The notes below the pieces were generated by a model. The model saw only the letters and a list, made by a program, of their open reading frames with translations. It was not told the origin of the DNA and searched no databases. Below are positions 22,376 through 34,946 of a stretch of DNA of 64,000 nt, one piece after another. Source of the stretch: Sciurus carolinensis (Eukaryota; Chordata; Mammalia; Rodentia; Sciuridae); the NCBI RefSeq assembly GCF_902686445.1, contig NC_062213.1, positions 41,118,741 to 41,182,740 on the forward strand, given 5' to 3'. The number at the start of each line of letters is the position of its first letter. Within the stretch, counting starts at the first letter, position 1. Position numbers and translations under genes: made by a program.

Positions 22376-22645
22376 CCCCAAAGCATTTGCTTTGTAGTTC
22401 ATATCCTCATGCAGTAATTTCTGTGGTATTTTCCACATAGGGAGAGTCACCCTCAGATGCTGATGACTTAGTTAAAAATTGCTGAAAAACAGATACAAAT
22501 CATAACCTCCCTACACCATGACCAAGCTCCAGTTTACATAAATGGTAAGGTAACAACCTCAGCACACATAGAATTACACAGAATTTTCTAGTGCAATGAC
22601 AATGTCATGTATGTGACTTTGTGCACTTTATATATATTGGTTGAG
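22263..22645. other. Intergenic DNA, no feature recognised
   Basis: Contains an AAAAC-type simple run at about 22344-22372. Nothing else is supported. Confidence 0.4.
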
Positions 22646-25337
22646 GAAAAAGATGTCTACTCTCACCACTCCTATTCATACACTACTTGAAATCTTAGCC
22701 AAAGTCGCTAGGTAAGGGAAGGGAACAAGAAGGAAACAAACAGAAAAGGAAGAAGTCAAATCACCACTGTTTGCAGATGATCTGATCCTGTACTCAAAAG
22801 ACCAATAAAACAAAAACAAACAAACAAACAAACAAAAACTTCACCAGAAGACTTTTTAGAGCTGGTAAGCAAATTCAGCAAATTCAGAGGGTACAAAAAT
22901 CCACATACAAAAATAGTTTTTCTCTAAACCAGTAACAAACATGCTAAAAAAGAAATCAGGAAAACAATTCACTCACAATGGCCTATATGAAATATCTAGA
23001 AATAAATCTAATCAAAGAGGCGTAAGACCTCTATAACAAAGATGACAGAACACTGAAAGAAAGAAATAGAAGATACTAGAAGATGGAAAGATCTTCCATG
23101 TTCATGGATCAACAGAATTCATATTGTTAACAGGGCCACATCACCCAAAGTGATCTACAGATTAATGTAATACCCATCAAAATACCAGTGAAATTCTCCA
23201 CAAAACTAGAAAAAACAGTCCTAAAATTCATGTGGAAAAAAAGATACAGAATAGCCAAAGCAATACTGAACAAAAAGTAATGCTAGAGGTATCACAATAC
23301 TGGGTTTAAAATGATAATGCAGAGTTACAGTAACAAAAACAGCATGGTACTGGCATAAGAATAGACATATAGATCAAAGAACAGAATAGAAGACAGAGAG
23401 ATAGACTCACATACATACAGTCATCTGATATTAGACAAAGGTGACAAAAACATAAGTTGGAGAAAATGCTTTTAAATAAATGTTGCTGAGAAAACTAGAC
23501 ATCCATACAGAGAAGAATGAAAATGGATTCCTACTCTCATCCTGCATAAAGCCAACTCAAAGTGGATGAGATTAGGGAATTAGACCAGAAACATTGCAAC
23601 TACTAGAAGAAAACATAGGGTTAACATTCCAACATAAGTTGCAAATAAGTGCAGCCCCTCTGGAAAGCAGTATGGAGATTTCTCAGAAAACTTGGAATGG
23701 ACTCACCTTTTGACCCAGTTATCCCACTCCTCGGTTTATACCCAAAGGACTTAAAAGTAGCATATTATAGTAATGCAGCCACATCGAAGTTTATAGCAGC
23801 TCAATTCACAGTAGCTGGATTGTGGAACCAACCTAGATGCCCTTTGACAGCTGAATTGATAAAGAAATTGTGGTGTATATACACAATGGGATATTATTCA
23901 GCCATAAAGAAGAATGAAATTAAGGTATTTGCAGATAAATGAATGGAATTGGAGAATATCATACTAAGTGAAATAAGCCAATCCCAAAAACCAAAGGCTG
24001 AATGTTTTCCCTGAAAGTGGATGATGATACATATGGGGGTGGGAAGGTGTGAGGTAAGAGAAGAATTGAAGAAACTTTAGAATAGGTAGAGGGAAATGAG
24101 ACGGAGGAGGGGCAGGGGTATGAAACATGGTGGAATGAGACAGACAGTATTACCCTATGTATATGTATGATTACATGAATGGTGTGAATCTACATTGTGT
24201 ACAGCCATAGAAATGAAAAGTTGTACCCCATTTGTATACAATGAATCAAAATGTAGTCTGTTAAAAAATTTTTAAAAAATAAATTTAAAAAAATCATTCC
24301 CACATATAGGTGCAGGTAATGACTTGCTCATTAGAACTTTAAAGCTCTGGAAATAATACCAAGAATTAATAAAATAGTATGGCATGAAATTAAAAACTCT
24401 GCATAGCAAAGGAAGCAAAAGTGTGAAGCCTACAGAATGGGGGAAAATCTTTGCTCGCCTCTCTTCCAATAGAGGATCGATATTCTTCAATATATACAGA
24501 ACTCAAAAAAACCTATCTCCTGCCAAAAAAAATTCCCAGTCAATAATTGGACAAATAAACTAAACAGACATTTCTCAAAAGAAGAAATTCAAATGATCAA
24601 CACGTAGATGAAAAAATGTTCAATAGTTTTAGAATCTGGGAAACACAAATCAAAGACTAGACTGAGATTTCATCTCACTTTGGTCAGAATGGCTGTCATC
24701 AAGAATCCAAGTAAGAATACGTGCTGGTGAGAATGTGGGGCAAAAGGAACACTTACACACTGTTGGTGGGATTGCAAATTAGTATAACCACTATGGAAAT
24801 CAGTATAGCAGTTCCTTGCAAGTCTAAGAATGGACCCACCACATGACCCAGTTATACCACTCCTCAGTATTTATCCTGAAGAATTAAGTCAGCACACTAT
24901 AGTGACATAAGCATGTCCATGTTTATAGCAGTGCAATTCACAATTGCCAAATTAGAGAACCAGCCGAGGTGTCAGTCAGCAGATGAATGGATAAAGAAAA
25001 TGTGGTATATCTACACAATGGAGTCTTATTCAGTCACAAAGAAGAATGTAGTTAGGTCATTTGCAGGAAAATGGTTGGAACTGGAGAGCATCAAGTTGAG
25101 CAAGAAAAGTCAGATTCAGAAAGTCAAGGATTGTATGTTCTCTTTCATATGTGGAAGCTAGGGAGAAAAAAGTAAAACACAGGACCTCACGAAAATAGAA
25201 GGGAGACCAGGAAAGTAGAGGATGGAGATGGGAGGGGGGGAAAGAGAGGTACTGAGGAATGAGATGGATCATAGTAGGTTGAACAGGTCACAACAGATCC
25301 CACTATTATGTATAATCATAAAGTACCAATAAAAAAA
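22646..25337 (+). mobile_element. Older L1, split by a younger L1 insertion
   Basis: The L1 RT region (22646-23624) breaks off at ACCAACATTCCAACATA-type text and resumes at 24295 with the next ORF2 sequence (GGTGCAGGTAATGACTTGCTC), continuing to a 3' end with AATAAAAAAAAGG near 25337. The RT FADD codons are still readable at 22770-22781, but stops and frameshifts are frequent. The 3' UTR differs from that of the younger L1s here, indicating another subfamily. Confidence 0.85.
23637..24294 (+). mobile_element. Younger 5'-truncated L1 nested in the older L1
   Basis: A 658-bp L1 3' end that starts at AGTTGCAAATAAGTGCAGCC and ends in an A-rich tail. The flanks CATTCCAACATA (23625-23636) and CATTCCCACATA (24295-24306) are a 12-bp TSD with one mismatch. 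Its open stretch gives [20 protein letters not shown] and NQPRCPLTAELIKKLWCIYT, the ORF2 C-terminal region. Confidence 0.9.
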
Positions 25338-26394
25338 AGGAATCAGTACCTGCCCTTAATCATTTACTACCATGATGGTAAATTCTATTTTCCATTTCCT
25401 AATAAAATGTTTATACAACTGTTGAAAGTAATCGTTCTCACTTTTTTAGGAAAATTGGCTGTTTCTATGGGGAATTCCAACTTGTATATCAAACAAATAA
25501 ATTATAGATTGAAATTTCCTAGGACAAAGGTACCTAGAAGAGAATGTGAAAGTGTCTCTGGAAAGATGAACAAACAGAAAACCTCCCCTGACCTTTGGAA
25601 GTTAAAGAATAGTCAACAAACTGACTTAGGCGATTCCACTGCTTTGAAGGGTTTCAAAGAAGACTGATTTTTGTTTGTTCAGCCACCATTTGGAAGTGCA
25701 AAGATCAGGGACATCAAAAGCTTTATCTGAGGGCTTGAACGTGTTTGTGAAATCACCACTGTGTCATGGGGCATTTCTCAGAGATTTGCATTGCAGCACT
25801 TTTTATCTGTCAGTTTGGCAGGTGCCATCTGATCAAGCTAGTGGCCCCTCCAGTATGCCAAACACCTTCCAATCGCCTTCCAAAGACATGCATGAGAGAA
25901 AGGGAAACTGGCCACTTCCTGTGATTTGGAGTCAGAGGTAAGGGGTTCTGTAATGACTTCCTGGGAATGCTTTATTAATCACCACTGTGGTCAAAGCTTG
26001 TGCATGAAAGCTTGTCATCTATACTGCACAAGTAACAGCATTAAATCTTCAGAAAAATAAAGAAGTCCAATCATCCTTTGGAAGGAAGCACGGCTTCACT
26101 GAAGTTTATCTGAGGTGGTCAGTACAGAGCTCAGGGACCCCTTTCCTGTCTGCTTCTCTGTTGTTGCATGACTTCCATTCCCAAATTCTGACTTGGATGG
26201 GGAGGAAAAGAGCATTCCCATCCCTAAGTCTTCCTAAGGAGGCTTTTCTGGAAATTTCTCATGCTACTTGCAGTTATGACTCATTAGCTAGTATTTAGTC
26301 ATATGGCTGCACACAATCACAAAATGTGGTGGGAGAATGTAATCCTTACTCCAGTTAAAATGTAGAGTCTCTATTATCATAGCAAGGGCAGAAT
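25338..26394. other. Single-copy block, no repeat recognised
   Basis: About 1 kb with no recognised repeat. Open frames of 119 and 88 codons at 25308-25941 have no known domain. The 25700-26030 part is not obviously repetitive and might be conserved noncoding DNA. Confidence 0.4.
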
Positions 26395-26625
26395 TCTGAA
26401 GGACAACTAGGTCTCTCTACCCCATAATCCTTTAGGACACAGCTCAAATGTCCTCTTTTTAGAGGCCATCTACATACATCCTGTCAATAGCTGGCCATCC
26501 CCACTTCTTCTCCATCACAGAAACTGTTCAATTCCACCATAGGGATATCTTGTTTGATCAGTGACTCACAGTGACTGGCACATGACAGACACTTAACAAA
26601 CACATGGAATTAATGCATAAATCTT
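26395..26625 (+). mobile_element. L2 LINE 3' end
   Basis: CACAGCTCAAATGTCCTCTTTTTAG..., then GTGACTGGCACATGACAGACACTTAACAAA and GGAATTAATGCATAAA follow the L2 3' end layout. Confidence 0.65.
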
Positions 26626-26659
26626 GAAGGAGGGTCCTTACCAGAGAAAACCAATATGG

Positions 26660-26890
26660 CGCTGTGGCTACATATATAGGCTCTGGTGCTACATGGTCTT
26701 GATTAAAATCTTGGACCTACTTCTGATTAATAATGTGAACTTGGGCAAATGACTCAACTTGTCTAATCTTGACTTAATTATTTATGAAAGTGGAGGGGAG
26801 GCTTTGTGAAAATTCAAAGACAATACTAGTGAAGTGCATACTTCTTTGACAGTTGGATAGCAAATACTCAATAAATGTTAGCCTTTATGC
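26660..26890 (+). mobile_element. MIR SINE, nearly full length
   Basis: TGGCTACATATATAGGCTCTGG, GTGAACTTGGGCAAATGACTCAACTTGTC and AGCAAATACTCAATAAATGTTAGCC match the MIR start, core and end in order. Confidence 0.8.
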
Positions 26891-27889
26891 ATGACCAGCA
26901 GGATCATTATTTTTGTTAAAGTTAAGATCTATCTAGATCAAAGATTCAAAGGGTGTTTCCTGAAGGAATGACCTGGGAGACGAGTCTGATGGATAGGCAG
27001 GAGTTAATTAGATAAAGAAGGGGAAGGAGGAAAATACCACAGAGAAGAAAGGGATATATTGGAAGAACTAGAAAACAAAAAACACCAATGTGGCCAGAGT
27101 GAGGAGGAGGATACTATAAATTGAGTCTAGATAGGCAGGCAGGGCAAGAACTTGCAGGGTGCTACACATAATGAACTTTATTCCAAGTACAAAGGGAAGT
27201 TCCTGAAGAACTCCAAACCATGGAGTCCACAGACAGTTTTGTAATGAATAAATATCCTGGCTGCAATGTAGGGAGTGAGTTATCAGAGGATAACTTCGGT
27301 TGATGAGAAATCTATTGTATTTGTACTGTCAAATCTAAGACTGCCAGTAATGTCTGTGAAGCTCTGAGCAGGAAAAGCATTGAACTGCAGACCTGACCAG
27401 CCTGGCTATTTCTGGTCTTCTTGATTGTGAGAGAGAAATTTTATGTGTAAATATTTAAGACATTATAAAGGAAAACTAACAAACTGTTAAACTATTTATG
27501 TTTTAGCATATTGCTTTGATAAATACACATTGATAATTACTGAAAGTTAGAAAAGTATCAAAGATAGTTGAATTTAATTATTGTTTCCCAGGCCTGGGTA
27601 TTTTATTGATGGGCAGTAGGATGTGAATGAATAATAAAAAAATACATAATTTGCAACTTATGCATTCCATGAAATTTCTCTTATCTTTATTTTAACAAAA
27701 TCATTAATTATTTTTCACACAATTTGTATTTTGTTGACAATAACAAGTATTACAAATTAAAATCTGTTTGTATTAAAATATTTGAATATACTCAATAAAA
27801 TATAAAGTAAATATGAAAATATTTTATGTTTTATAAAAGGCTCTCTTTCTTTTAAAATATTCAAAATGAACTTTTAAAGTGAGAGGAAT
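26891..27889. other. Intergenic DNA, AT-rich, no feature recognised
   Basis: The last 450 bp are very AT-rich (for example AAATATTTGAATATACTCAATAAAATA). No gene or named repeat is supported. Confidence 0.4.
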
Positions 27890-28552
27890 TACTTTAAAAA
27901 AGTAAAAGGCATCCAAATTGGAAAGGAAGAAATAAAATTATCTCTATTCAGAGGTGACATGATCTTTTAGAGGTCATGTCAGGTAGAAAATCCTGACAAT
28001 TCTACAAAAAGCAGTTAGAATTAGTAAATGAATTCAACAGATTTGTAGAATACAAATCAACACACAAAAGTCATTTACATTTCTACACACTAATAGTGAA
28101 TATCTGAAAAGGAAAGTAAGAAACATAATTTAAATTATAGTAGCATCAAGAAGAAAAAAATACTCTGAAATAACCAAGGTGGTAAAAGCTTACAGACTGA
28201 AAATTATACAACATTTCTGGAAGAAACTAAAGAAGATACAAATAAATGGAAAGATTCTTTTATTCATAGATTGAAGACTTAATACTATTAACACATTAAT
28301 ATTACCCACAGTGATTTACAGAGTCAATACAATTCCTATCATAACCCCGATGGTGTTTTTGGCAGTAAAAGATAAATAAATCCATCCTAAAGCTCATGTG
28401 AAATCTCAAGAAGGCATAATTAGCCAAAACAGTGCTGAAAAAGAACAAAGCTGGAGATCTCACACTTTCTGATTTTAAAACTTATTATAAAGCTACAGTA
28501 ATCAAAATAGTATGGTCCTGCTATAGCGATAGGCATATAGTCGGATGGAGAG

Positions 28553-29035
28553 TGTGATAGTCGTTTTTGTCACTGTGTTCAAAATACCTGACAAGAACAA
28601 CTTAACGGAGGAAAGACTTATTTTGGCTCATAGTTTCAGAGGATTCAGTCAGCTGACTCCAAGGCAGAAACAGCATGATAGAAGGGCATGGTGGAAAGTT
28701 ACTCAGCTCCTGGCAGCCAGGAAGGAGAGAGAGAGGGGTTGGGGATTGAGAGAAAGTTGAGAAGAAAGAGGAGAGAGGTGTGCTGGGGAGGAGATAAACC
28801 CTTCCAGGGCACATTCCCAGTGACCAACTTCTTCCAAGGTATACTCCAGTGACCTACTTCTTCTCACCAGGTCCTGCCTCCCCGTAGTCCATCCGGTTAT
28901 CAGTGAATTGATCCACTGATGAGACCAGAGTCTTCATGAGCCAATCATTGTCTAAAAGTTCTACCCCTGAACCTTGTTGCATTGTCTATCCTATCACATG
29001 AGTTTTGTGGGACATTATGGATCCAAACTATAACA
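28553..29035 (-). mobile_element. Sciurid MaLR solo LTR, antisense to its host L1
   Basis: On plus it starts TGTGATAGTCGTTTTTGTCAC and ends CCAAACTATAACA. On minus it is the standard TGTTATAGTTTGGATCC... LTR. The flanks GAGAG (28548-28552) and AAGAG (29036-29040) form a 5-bp TSD with one mismatch. The L1 text resumes across it (GGAGAG ... AATAGAGAGCCCC). Confidence 0.9.
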
Positions 29036-29419
29036 AAGAGAATAGAGAGCCCCAAAATAAATCCACACAAACATGGTCAAATGACTTTTGAAAAGTGTGC
29101 CAAGATCATTCAATAGAGAAAAGATCGTGTTTTCAACAAATGTTGGGAGAATTAGATATTCACGTGCAAAAAAAAAAAATGAACTTGAACTCTTACAGAC
29201 ATGGAAATAAATTGGGCCATATACAAAAATTAACTCAAAGTAGACCAATGACCTAATTAATAAAACCAGAATGACAAACTCATAGAGGAAGACACAGGAG
29301 GAAGCATCTTGACATTGTATTTGGCAATGATTTCTTAGATATGATACCAAAGGCACAGGCAATAAAAGAAGAATAAAATTGGTCTATATCAAAATCTCAA
29401 ACTTCATTGCATTAAAAAA

Positions 29420-29640
29420 CATGATCAGCTAAGCGTGGTGGCACACTGCTTAGGAGGCTGAGGCAGGAGGTTTGCAAGTTCAAAGCCAGCCTCAGCAAAA
29501 GCAAGGTGCTAAGTGACTCAGTGAGATCCTGTCTCTAGATAAAATACAAAATAGGGATGAGGATGTGGCTCGGTGGTGGAGTGCCCCTGAGTTCAATCCC
29601 CATATCCCTCACCACCAAAATAAATAAATAAATAAATAAA
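29420..29640 (+). mobile_element. B1-dID SINE with AAAT tail
   Basis: GCTAAGCGTGGTGGCACAC, GGAGGCTGAGGCAGGAGG, CTCAGTGAGATCCTGTCTC and GGATGTGGCTCGGTGGTGGAG are the B1 and ID parts in order. It ends in six AAAT units. Confidence 0.95.
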
Positions 29641-30317
29641 TGCAATCAATGGAGTGAAAAGGTAAACTTCAAATACATTCACATGTCAGATCTCTATTAA
29701 AGGGTTAATATCTAGAATATATAGAGAACCTCTAAAATTTAACAACAACAACAAAAACCAAACAATCTGATTGAAAAATTGGCAAAGGACTTGAATAGAG
29801 ATTTCTCCATAGAAGATATATAAACAGTCAGTAAGCATAGAGATGTTCAACCATCATTAATCAATAGAGACATGCAAACTAACCACGATGAAATACTACC
29901 TGACATTAGGATGGCTGCTGTTAAAAAACACAGACATAACAAGTATTGACTAAATTGTACAGAAATTAGAATATTTGTGCACTGTTTGTAGGAATGCAAA
30001 ATGGCACAACTGCTTTAAAAAATAGTATGAGGTTTCCCCCCAAAAAATAAAAATAGAATTACCATATTTGAACCAGCAATTCCATGTCTGGGTATATACC
30101 CAAAGGAACTGAAAGCAGAGTCTCAAAAAGATACCTGTATACCTTTGTTCCTAGCAGAACTAGTCCCAATTGCTAAAATGTGGAAGCAATCCAAGTGTCC
30201 ATCTGTGGATGAACAAGTAAGCAAAATGTGTTATATATACAGTGGAATATCATTCAGTCTGAAAAAGAAGGAAATTCTGACGTACTATAATGTGAATAAA
30301 GCTTAAGAATGTTATGC

Positions 30318-30541
30318 TAGCCAGGCGCAGTGGCACATGTCTGTAATCCCAGTGGCTTGGGAGGCTGAGGCAGGAGGATCACAAGCTCAACTCTAGTCTT
30401 GGCAACATAGCGAGGCCCTAAGCAACTCAGTGAGACCCTGTCTCTAAATAAAATATGGAACAAAAAAAGGGTAGGGGATGTGGTTCAGTGGTACTTAGGC
30501 CCTGGGTTAAATCTCCAGCACCCAAAAAAAAAAAAAAAAAA
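30318..30541 (+). mobile_element. B1-dID SINE with TSD
   Basis: GCCAGGCGCAGTGGCACATG to CCAGCACCC plus a 20-base A tail. The flanks GTTATGCTA and GTTGTGCTA are a 9-bp TSD with one mismatch. The A and B boxes of the RNA polymerase III promoter lie at the start, in decayed form. Confidence 0.95.
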
Positions 30542-30850
30542 AGGTTGTGCTACATGAATTAAGCCAATAAGCCAGTCAACAGAGTCAAATACTGTATGAT
30601 TCCATTTACCTGAGGTATCTAGAGCAGTCAACTTAAAGACACAAGGTAGAATAGCAGGTGGGGGAGGTTGAGATGAGGGTGGAACAGGAAGTTATTGCTT
30701 AATGGAAACAGAATTTCAGTTTTGCAAGATGAAAAGGGTTCTGGAGATGGTAGTAATGGTTGCAGGACACTATGAATGTACTTAAGCCACTGAACTATAC
30801 AATTAAAAAATGGTTGAGATGGTGAATTTTATATTAATTTTATTCAATTT

Positions 30851-31769
30851 TAAAATAGTTTAATGATTATTGGATTAAGTGTACATTATAATTAATGGAT
30901 ATCAGATGTTAAAATAAACAATATTTAAAAAATGAAAATATTTCCTACTTAAATTTTAAGATGTTTGTTGAATATTAATAATTTTATAAAATACAACTAT
31001 TTGCATTTCTAGCATGACATGCCAATCAAGTTGACAATGTAAGTTATGGAAATTACATTTCAGAAGTATTATGCTTCAACTAACACATACTCCAGTTTAT
31101 AAGGAAGGCAAATTATTTAATGTTGCAAATATTAAGTAATGCAAAACATCACCATGTTCAACTGTTGCTAATACCCTGCTAACTCATGAATACCTTCAGA
31201 ATCACAAACTGGAACATGCTGAGAATCAAGAAGACAGAAGAAGCTGGAGGCTGCCAGGAAACAAAACCTTATTATGTAAGAACCTGCTGCTTTCATACTA
31301 AGAGAAAAGATTTGACAAGTTAATGAATTTGCTTTTTCTTCTTCCTCAAATCTTCAAGCTCTGCAGCAGTGTCTTTCTTCACACCATTGAGACATTGGCT
31401 TCTCTCAAAGGCAGGACCTGAGGACCTCCCTTTTTTGGAGCCTAAATGGCATTAGCTTGAATGGGTATGTCAAGCCCTGAGTCACACTGTGTTGTCCCTG
31501 AATGCCAGCTCCCTGGTAACAGAAGCATCCACGTGTCCCTCAATACATTTATTATTGATGTGTTTTTGTGATATGTGGGTCCCTCTAAAGCACAGGGTCC
31601 AGGGCAGGGCCCCTCTTTCCTTGATCAAAGCATGGTAGTGTTTAAATTCCACTTTCTATTTCTCGCAATGAAAATGGAACCAGTTAAACTGTATCTATCC
31701 ACAGTGTAAAGACTAGAAGGTTCTTCATCCAGAGAGTGCACGTTTGGGAATGATACTCAGATGTGAATT
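30851..31769. other. Intergenic DNA, AT-rich at the start, no feature recognised
   Basis: Nothing is supported. The first 300 bp are strongly AT-rich and contain TTTAAAATAGTTTAATGATTA-like text. Confidence 0.4.
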
Positions 31770-31970
31770 TTCTAGATTTTGGTCATATTTGATCAGTTCA
31801 GTGACTTTGAAAAAATTACTCATGAACTACACAACCAGGTTTTCTCATCTCTAAAATGACATGAAAATGGAACCAACTCACTGCGTAAGGATTCACTGAG
31901 GAAATGCATGTGAGGTTCTTAGCAGCATAGTTTGCCCAGGGTGGGTATTAGTGATAATGATGATGATGAT
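31770..31970 (+). mobile_element. MIR SINE
   Basis: AGTGACTTTGAAAAAATTACTC, TTTTCTCATCTCTAAAATGAC and GTGAGGTTCTTAGCAGCATAG match the MIR core and 3' half. It ends in a (GAT)n run. Confidence 0.65.
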
Positions 31971-34309
31971 GTGAATGGCCCAGCAGAGGATCAGAGACAA
32001 GCTTAGCTTGGGGAAATCTCTAGGATAGACTGATACTTAGAATTAAGAGAAATAATTAGATCAGACTTGACTTTATCATGAAGGTCTAAAGCACAGCTGA
32101 ATGTTCTTTAAATCTGGCAAACCAACCAAAGATTTGTGAGGGACCACCAAGCTTGTAGATAATTGTGTGCAGACCTGGAATGACCAATAATAGTATTAAG
32201 AATGTCAGGTTCTCCTAAGAATTTGAGCACCCTTAGGATATGCTGCAAACCTATGAATATTTATCTGTTAAGTTTCAAGGCCACAGGAGGTCCTAATTGT
32301 CCAGGGAAAAGGTCTTTGCTTGGAGATAAGTAATCGACTGAATGGAAGACCTGATTGAATCAGATCTGAGTTCATCTGTCTCATTTTATGTACGAAACTC
32401 CATTAACCATTGCCTCCCTCTCTTCCTTTGGTTAATTGTGGAGCATCTAAGGCAGAGGAAAAAAAGAAAAACAAACTTCAAAGGTAATTTCTTTCTGTTC
32501 CAGAAACAGTCCTGGGTTTTCTGGCTTAACAGAGAATTGAGAAGTGAGCATGCATCATTAATTTCTATGCAGCAAACATTCTTCACTTCAAATGGCAATT
32601 AGTGATAACATTTCTATCTTGTGTCGTGATGAGATTTTTATGCTAATCATCACATAGCTGTAAATTAATCATTTGGGCACCGTTAGAGAAGATGTATATT
32701 TCATGAGACAGATATAGATATCAAGATCTGTTTGATATTTACTCAAGGTAAATGGGAAGCATCTCAAATTATTATGAACAGCGCATACTGAGCAAATAGT
32801 ACTGCGTGGCACAGTAATGTATGCAGGGTAGACACATGAGAATTTTCAAAACACTCTTGATGTCGTTAGTGTAATTATAGAGAAGAAGGTGGAACACTCC
32901 AGAGAACTTAAACTCCAGATCATTCACAGACACACTAGAACCCTTAGAAACCACATCTTAGCAATTTCGAGGGCAAAATCAGCCATCAGCCTCCTTTCCC
33001 CTTAATCTTTTCTTTCTCTGTTCCAGATTTCACCCTTTTCATATTATACAATATTTAAATGGGGTTCTCTTCTCAATTTGCACTTAAGTCTACGCAGCCA
33101 AAGGAAGAAGAAAAGCAACTTGATGGCACAGTCAAATCAGAAAGCAGCTGGATGTACAGGAGGTAGCCCACCACTCAAGGGATATGCTATTTTTTTTTTT
33201 AACAAATGAATAGTTCCTGTTATGAAGACTTATGATAGTTCAGTCTTCAGACAGTTTATGAAATTCCTGATGATCGATGCTCTCACACTGGAATAGAGTA
33301 GTGAGAAAAGATTTAGTCAAAATGCACTAGATGAAAAAAGAACAGGGGTGTAGAAATTAGACAAAAATTAGTGACCTAACAAGGTGACTTCTAACCAAGC
33401 AAGAATTACAAAAAACAAACTTGCATTTATGCATGAAAACAATTTAAAATCCAACTAAATATATGAAATAGAAGTTTTCAAAATACCAGAAATCAGGAAA
33501 TGAAGGACAATCATGTCCCAGAGACAGAAAAGAAATGAGGTAAGCCTGTGATGACCCTCACTTACTTCCTTGGTAGAGTTTTAAGTTGCAGTGTGGGGGA
33601 TGAAAGCCCAGGCAGAGCCCACCACGAGTGAGGAAGGAACCTCAAAGTCCACAGAGGCAGCGGTAGCTGGAGTTCACAGGACATGGTCTTGGAGAGACGA
33701 GGGCTACACAGAGAAAGGATGTCAGAGATCCACAGGTCTCCTACCTGACTACATTATCTTCAGCTAACCAGTTCATTGGTGCATGCATTTGAGGGAATTA
33801 TGAGAGACTGGGGAAAGATTCAACTGAAAGGAATGGAGGAATAACACCAGGAAACTTACATTACACAAAGACAGAAATAGTTGCAGGCATAGGTGAAGGC
33901 ATTACTCGGACAGGGACAAAATTAGCCCTAGACTAAATGCTCCTGTAATTTCACCTCATACCGCTTGATTGAAGAATTAAGGTACACTTTTTTTCTCAAT
34001 CCAGCAGGAACCTGAAAGTGACTGTCTTTCGGATTGGATTGAAAGACACCGTTTTATAAGCCACATGACCACTACTAATCACTCAAACAGCTCCTTGACT
34101 TTCTCTGGGGCCACTGTGGCAGGAATTACTACTAAAGGAATCATTGAGTGGTGTCTTCCAATCCAAGTTTCCATTTGTGATCACTGTCTCCTTTTGTGAG
34201 AATACAATACAGATGGTACTACCTAACACACTGTGGGGAGTTTCCATATTTACTGCCTAAACCTTTCCCTCCCAGCCATTCCCTTTCCTCCTTAAATTAA
34301 ATGAGGTCT
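31971..34309. other. Downstream-of-CPQ single-copy block
   Basis: About 2.3 kb without a securely named repeat. The segment 32540-32720 is rich in homeodomain-type words (CATTAATTTC, GCTAATCATCAC, GTAAATTAATCATTTG). The segment 33460-34190 looks like an old interspersed repeat by composition, but I could not place it in a family. Confidence 0.4.
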
Positions 34310-34805
34310 TTTTTTTTGCCTTTTATTTTTAGCATTTAGAATTGTAAACATGCCTCTAACAAATTGCTTACCTGCATTCCACAAATTTTGATATAGAGGT
34401 GTTTGTGTATATTATTATTCAGTTGTAAATGTTTTAAATTCAATTGTGATTTCTTCTGCATCTTATGGATTACTTAGTAGTCCTTTATTAATTTCATTTA
34501 GTCATCCTTATTTCTCAAACTTAATATTTTTTAGTTGATTAGGTGGTCGAGGCATCAATGTGAAATTTGTTGAACCTTTGTTCTCATTCCATGTGTTGGG
34601 GGTTGTTCTGTTTTTATACACTCTAATTCTATTTTCTTATAGTTACCTTAGAAAATTTAACATTCATATATAACTTAGCAAAGCCTAAAGTTAGACAATA
34701 TCTATATTCTCTTTTAGAGCATTACAAGGACCTTAGAATATTAATTCCAATAACTTTCCTTCTTATTCATGATTTTTAGTTAAGTGTCTTCTTTCCATAT
34801 GGTTT

Positions 34806-34946
34806 TTAAAAAAAAATTTTAGTTGTAGATGGACAGAATGCCTTTATTTTATTTGTGTATTTATTTTTATGTGGTGCTGAAGATCAAACCCAGTTCCTCA
34901 TACATGCTAGGCAAGCGCTCTACCACTGAGATACAACCCCAGCCCC
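34806..34946 (-). mobile_element. ID-family SINE
   Basis: TTTTAGTTGTAGATGGACAG, TTTTATGTGGTGCTGAAGATC, CTAGGCAAGCGCTCTACCACTGAG and ACAACCCCAGCCCC give the complement of a sciurid ID SINE. The flanks CATATGGTTTT and CACATTGTTTT may be a decayed TSD. Confidence 0.9.

Larger units (their letters stand above)
27890..30850 (+). mobile_element. Ancient L1M (L1MA/L1MB-like), split by one LTR and two SINEs
   Basis: ORF2-derived text is visible from the RT region (GGAAAGGAAGAAATAAAATTATC) to the 3' UTR (CTGGAGATGGTAGTAATGG...GCCACTGAACTATACAATTAAAAAATGG). That 3' UTR is typical of old eutherian L1M families. All frames are broken. The insertions are a minus-strand MaLR LTR (28553-29035) and SINEs at 29420-29640 and 30318-30541. 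Confidence 0.85.

Noticed and set aside
24510..25161. Possible separate gene in the 82-codon frame with WIKKMWYIYTMESYSVTKKN
   Set aside because: This is the L1 ORF2 C-terminal region of the older L1, so it is not an independent gene.
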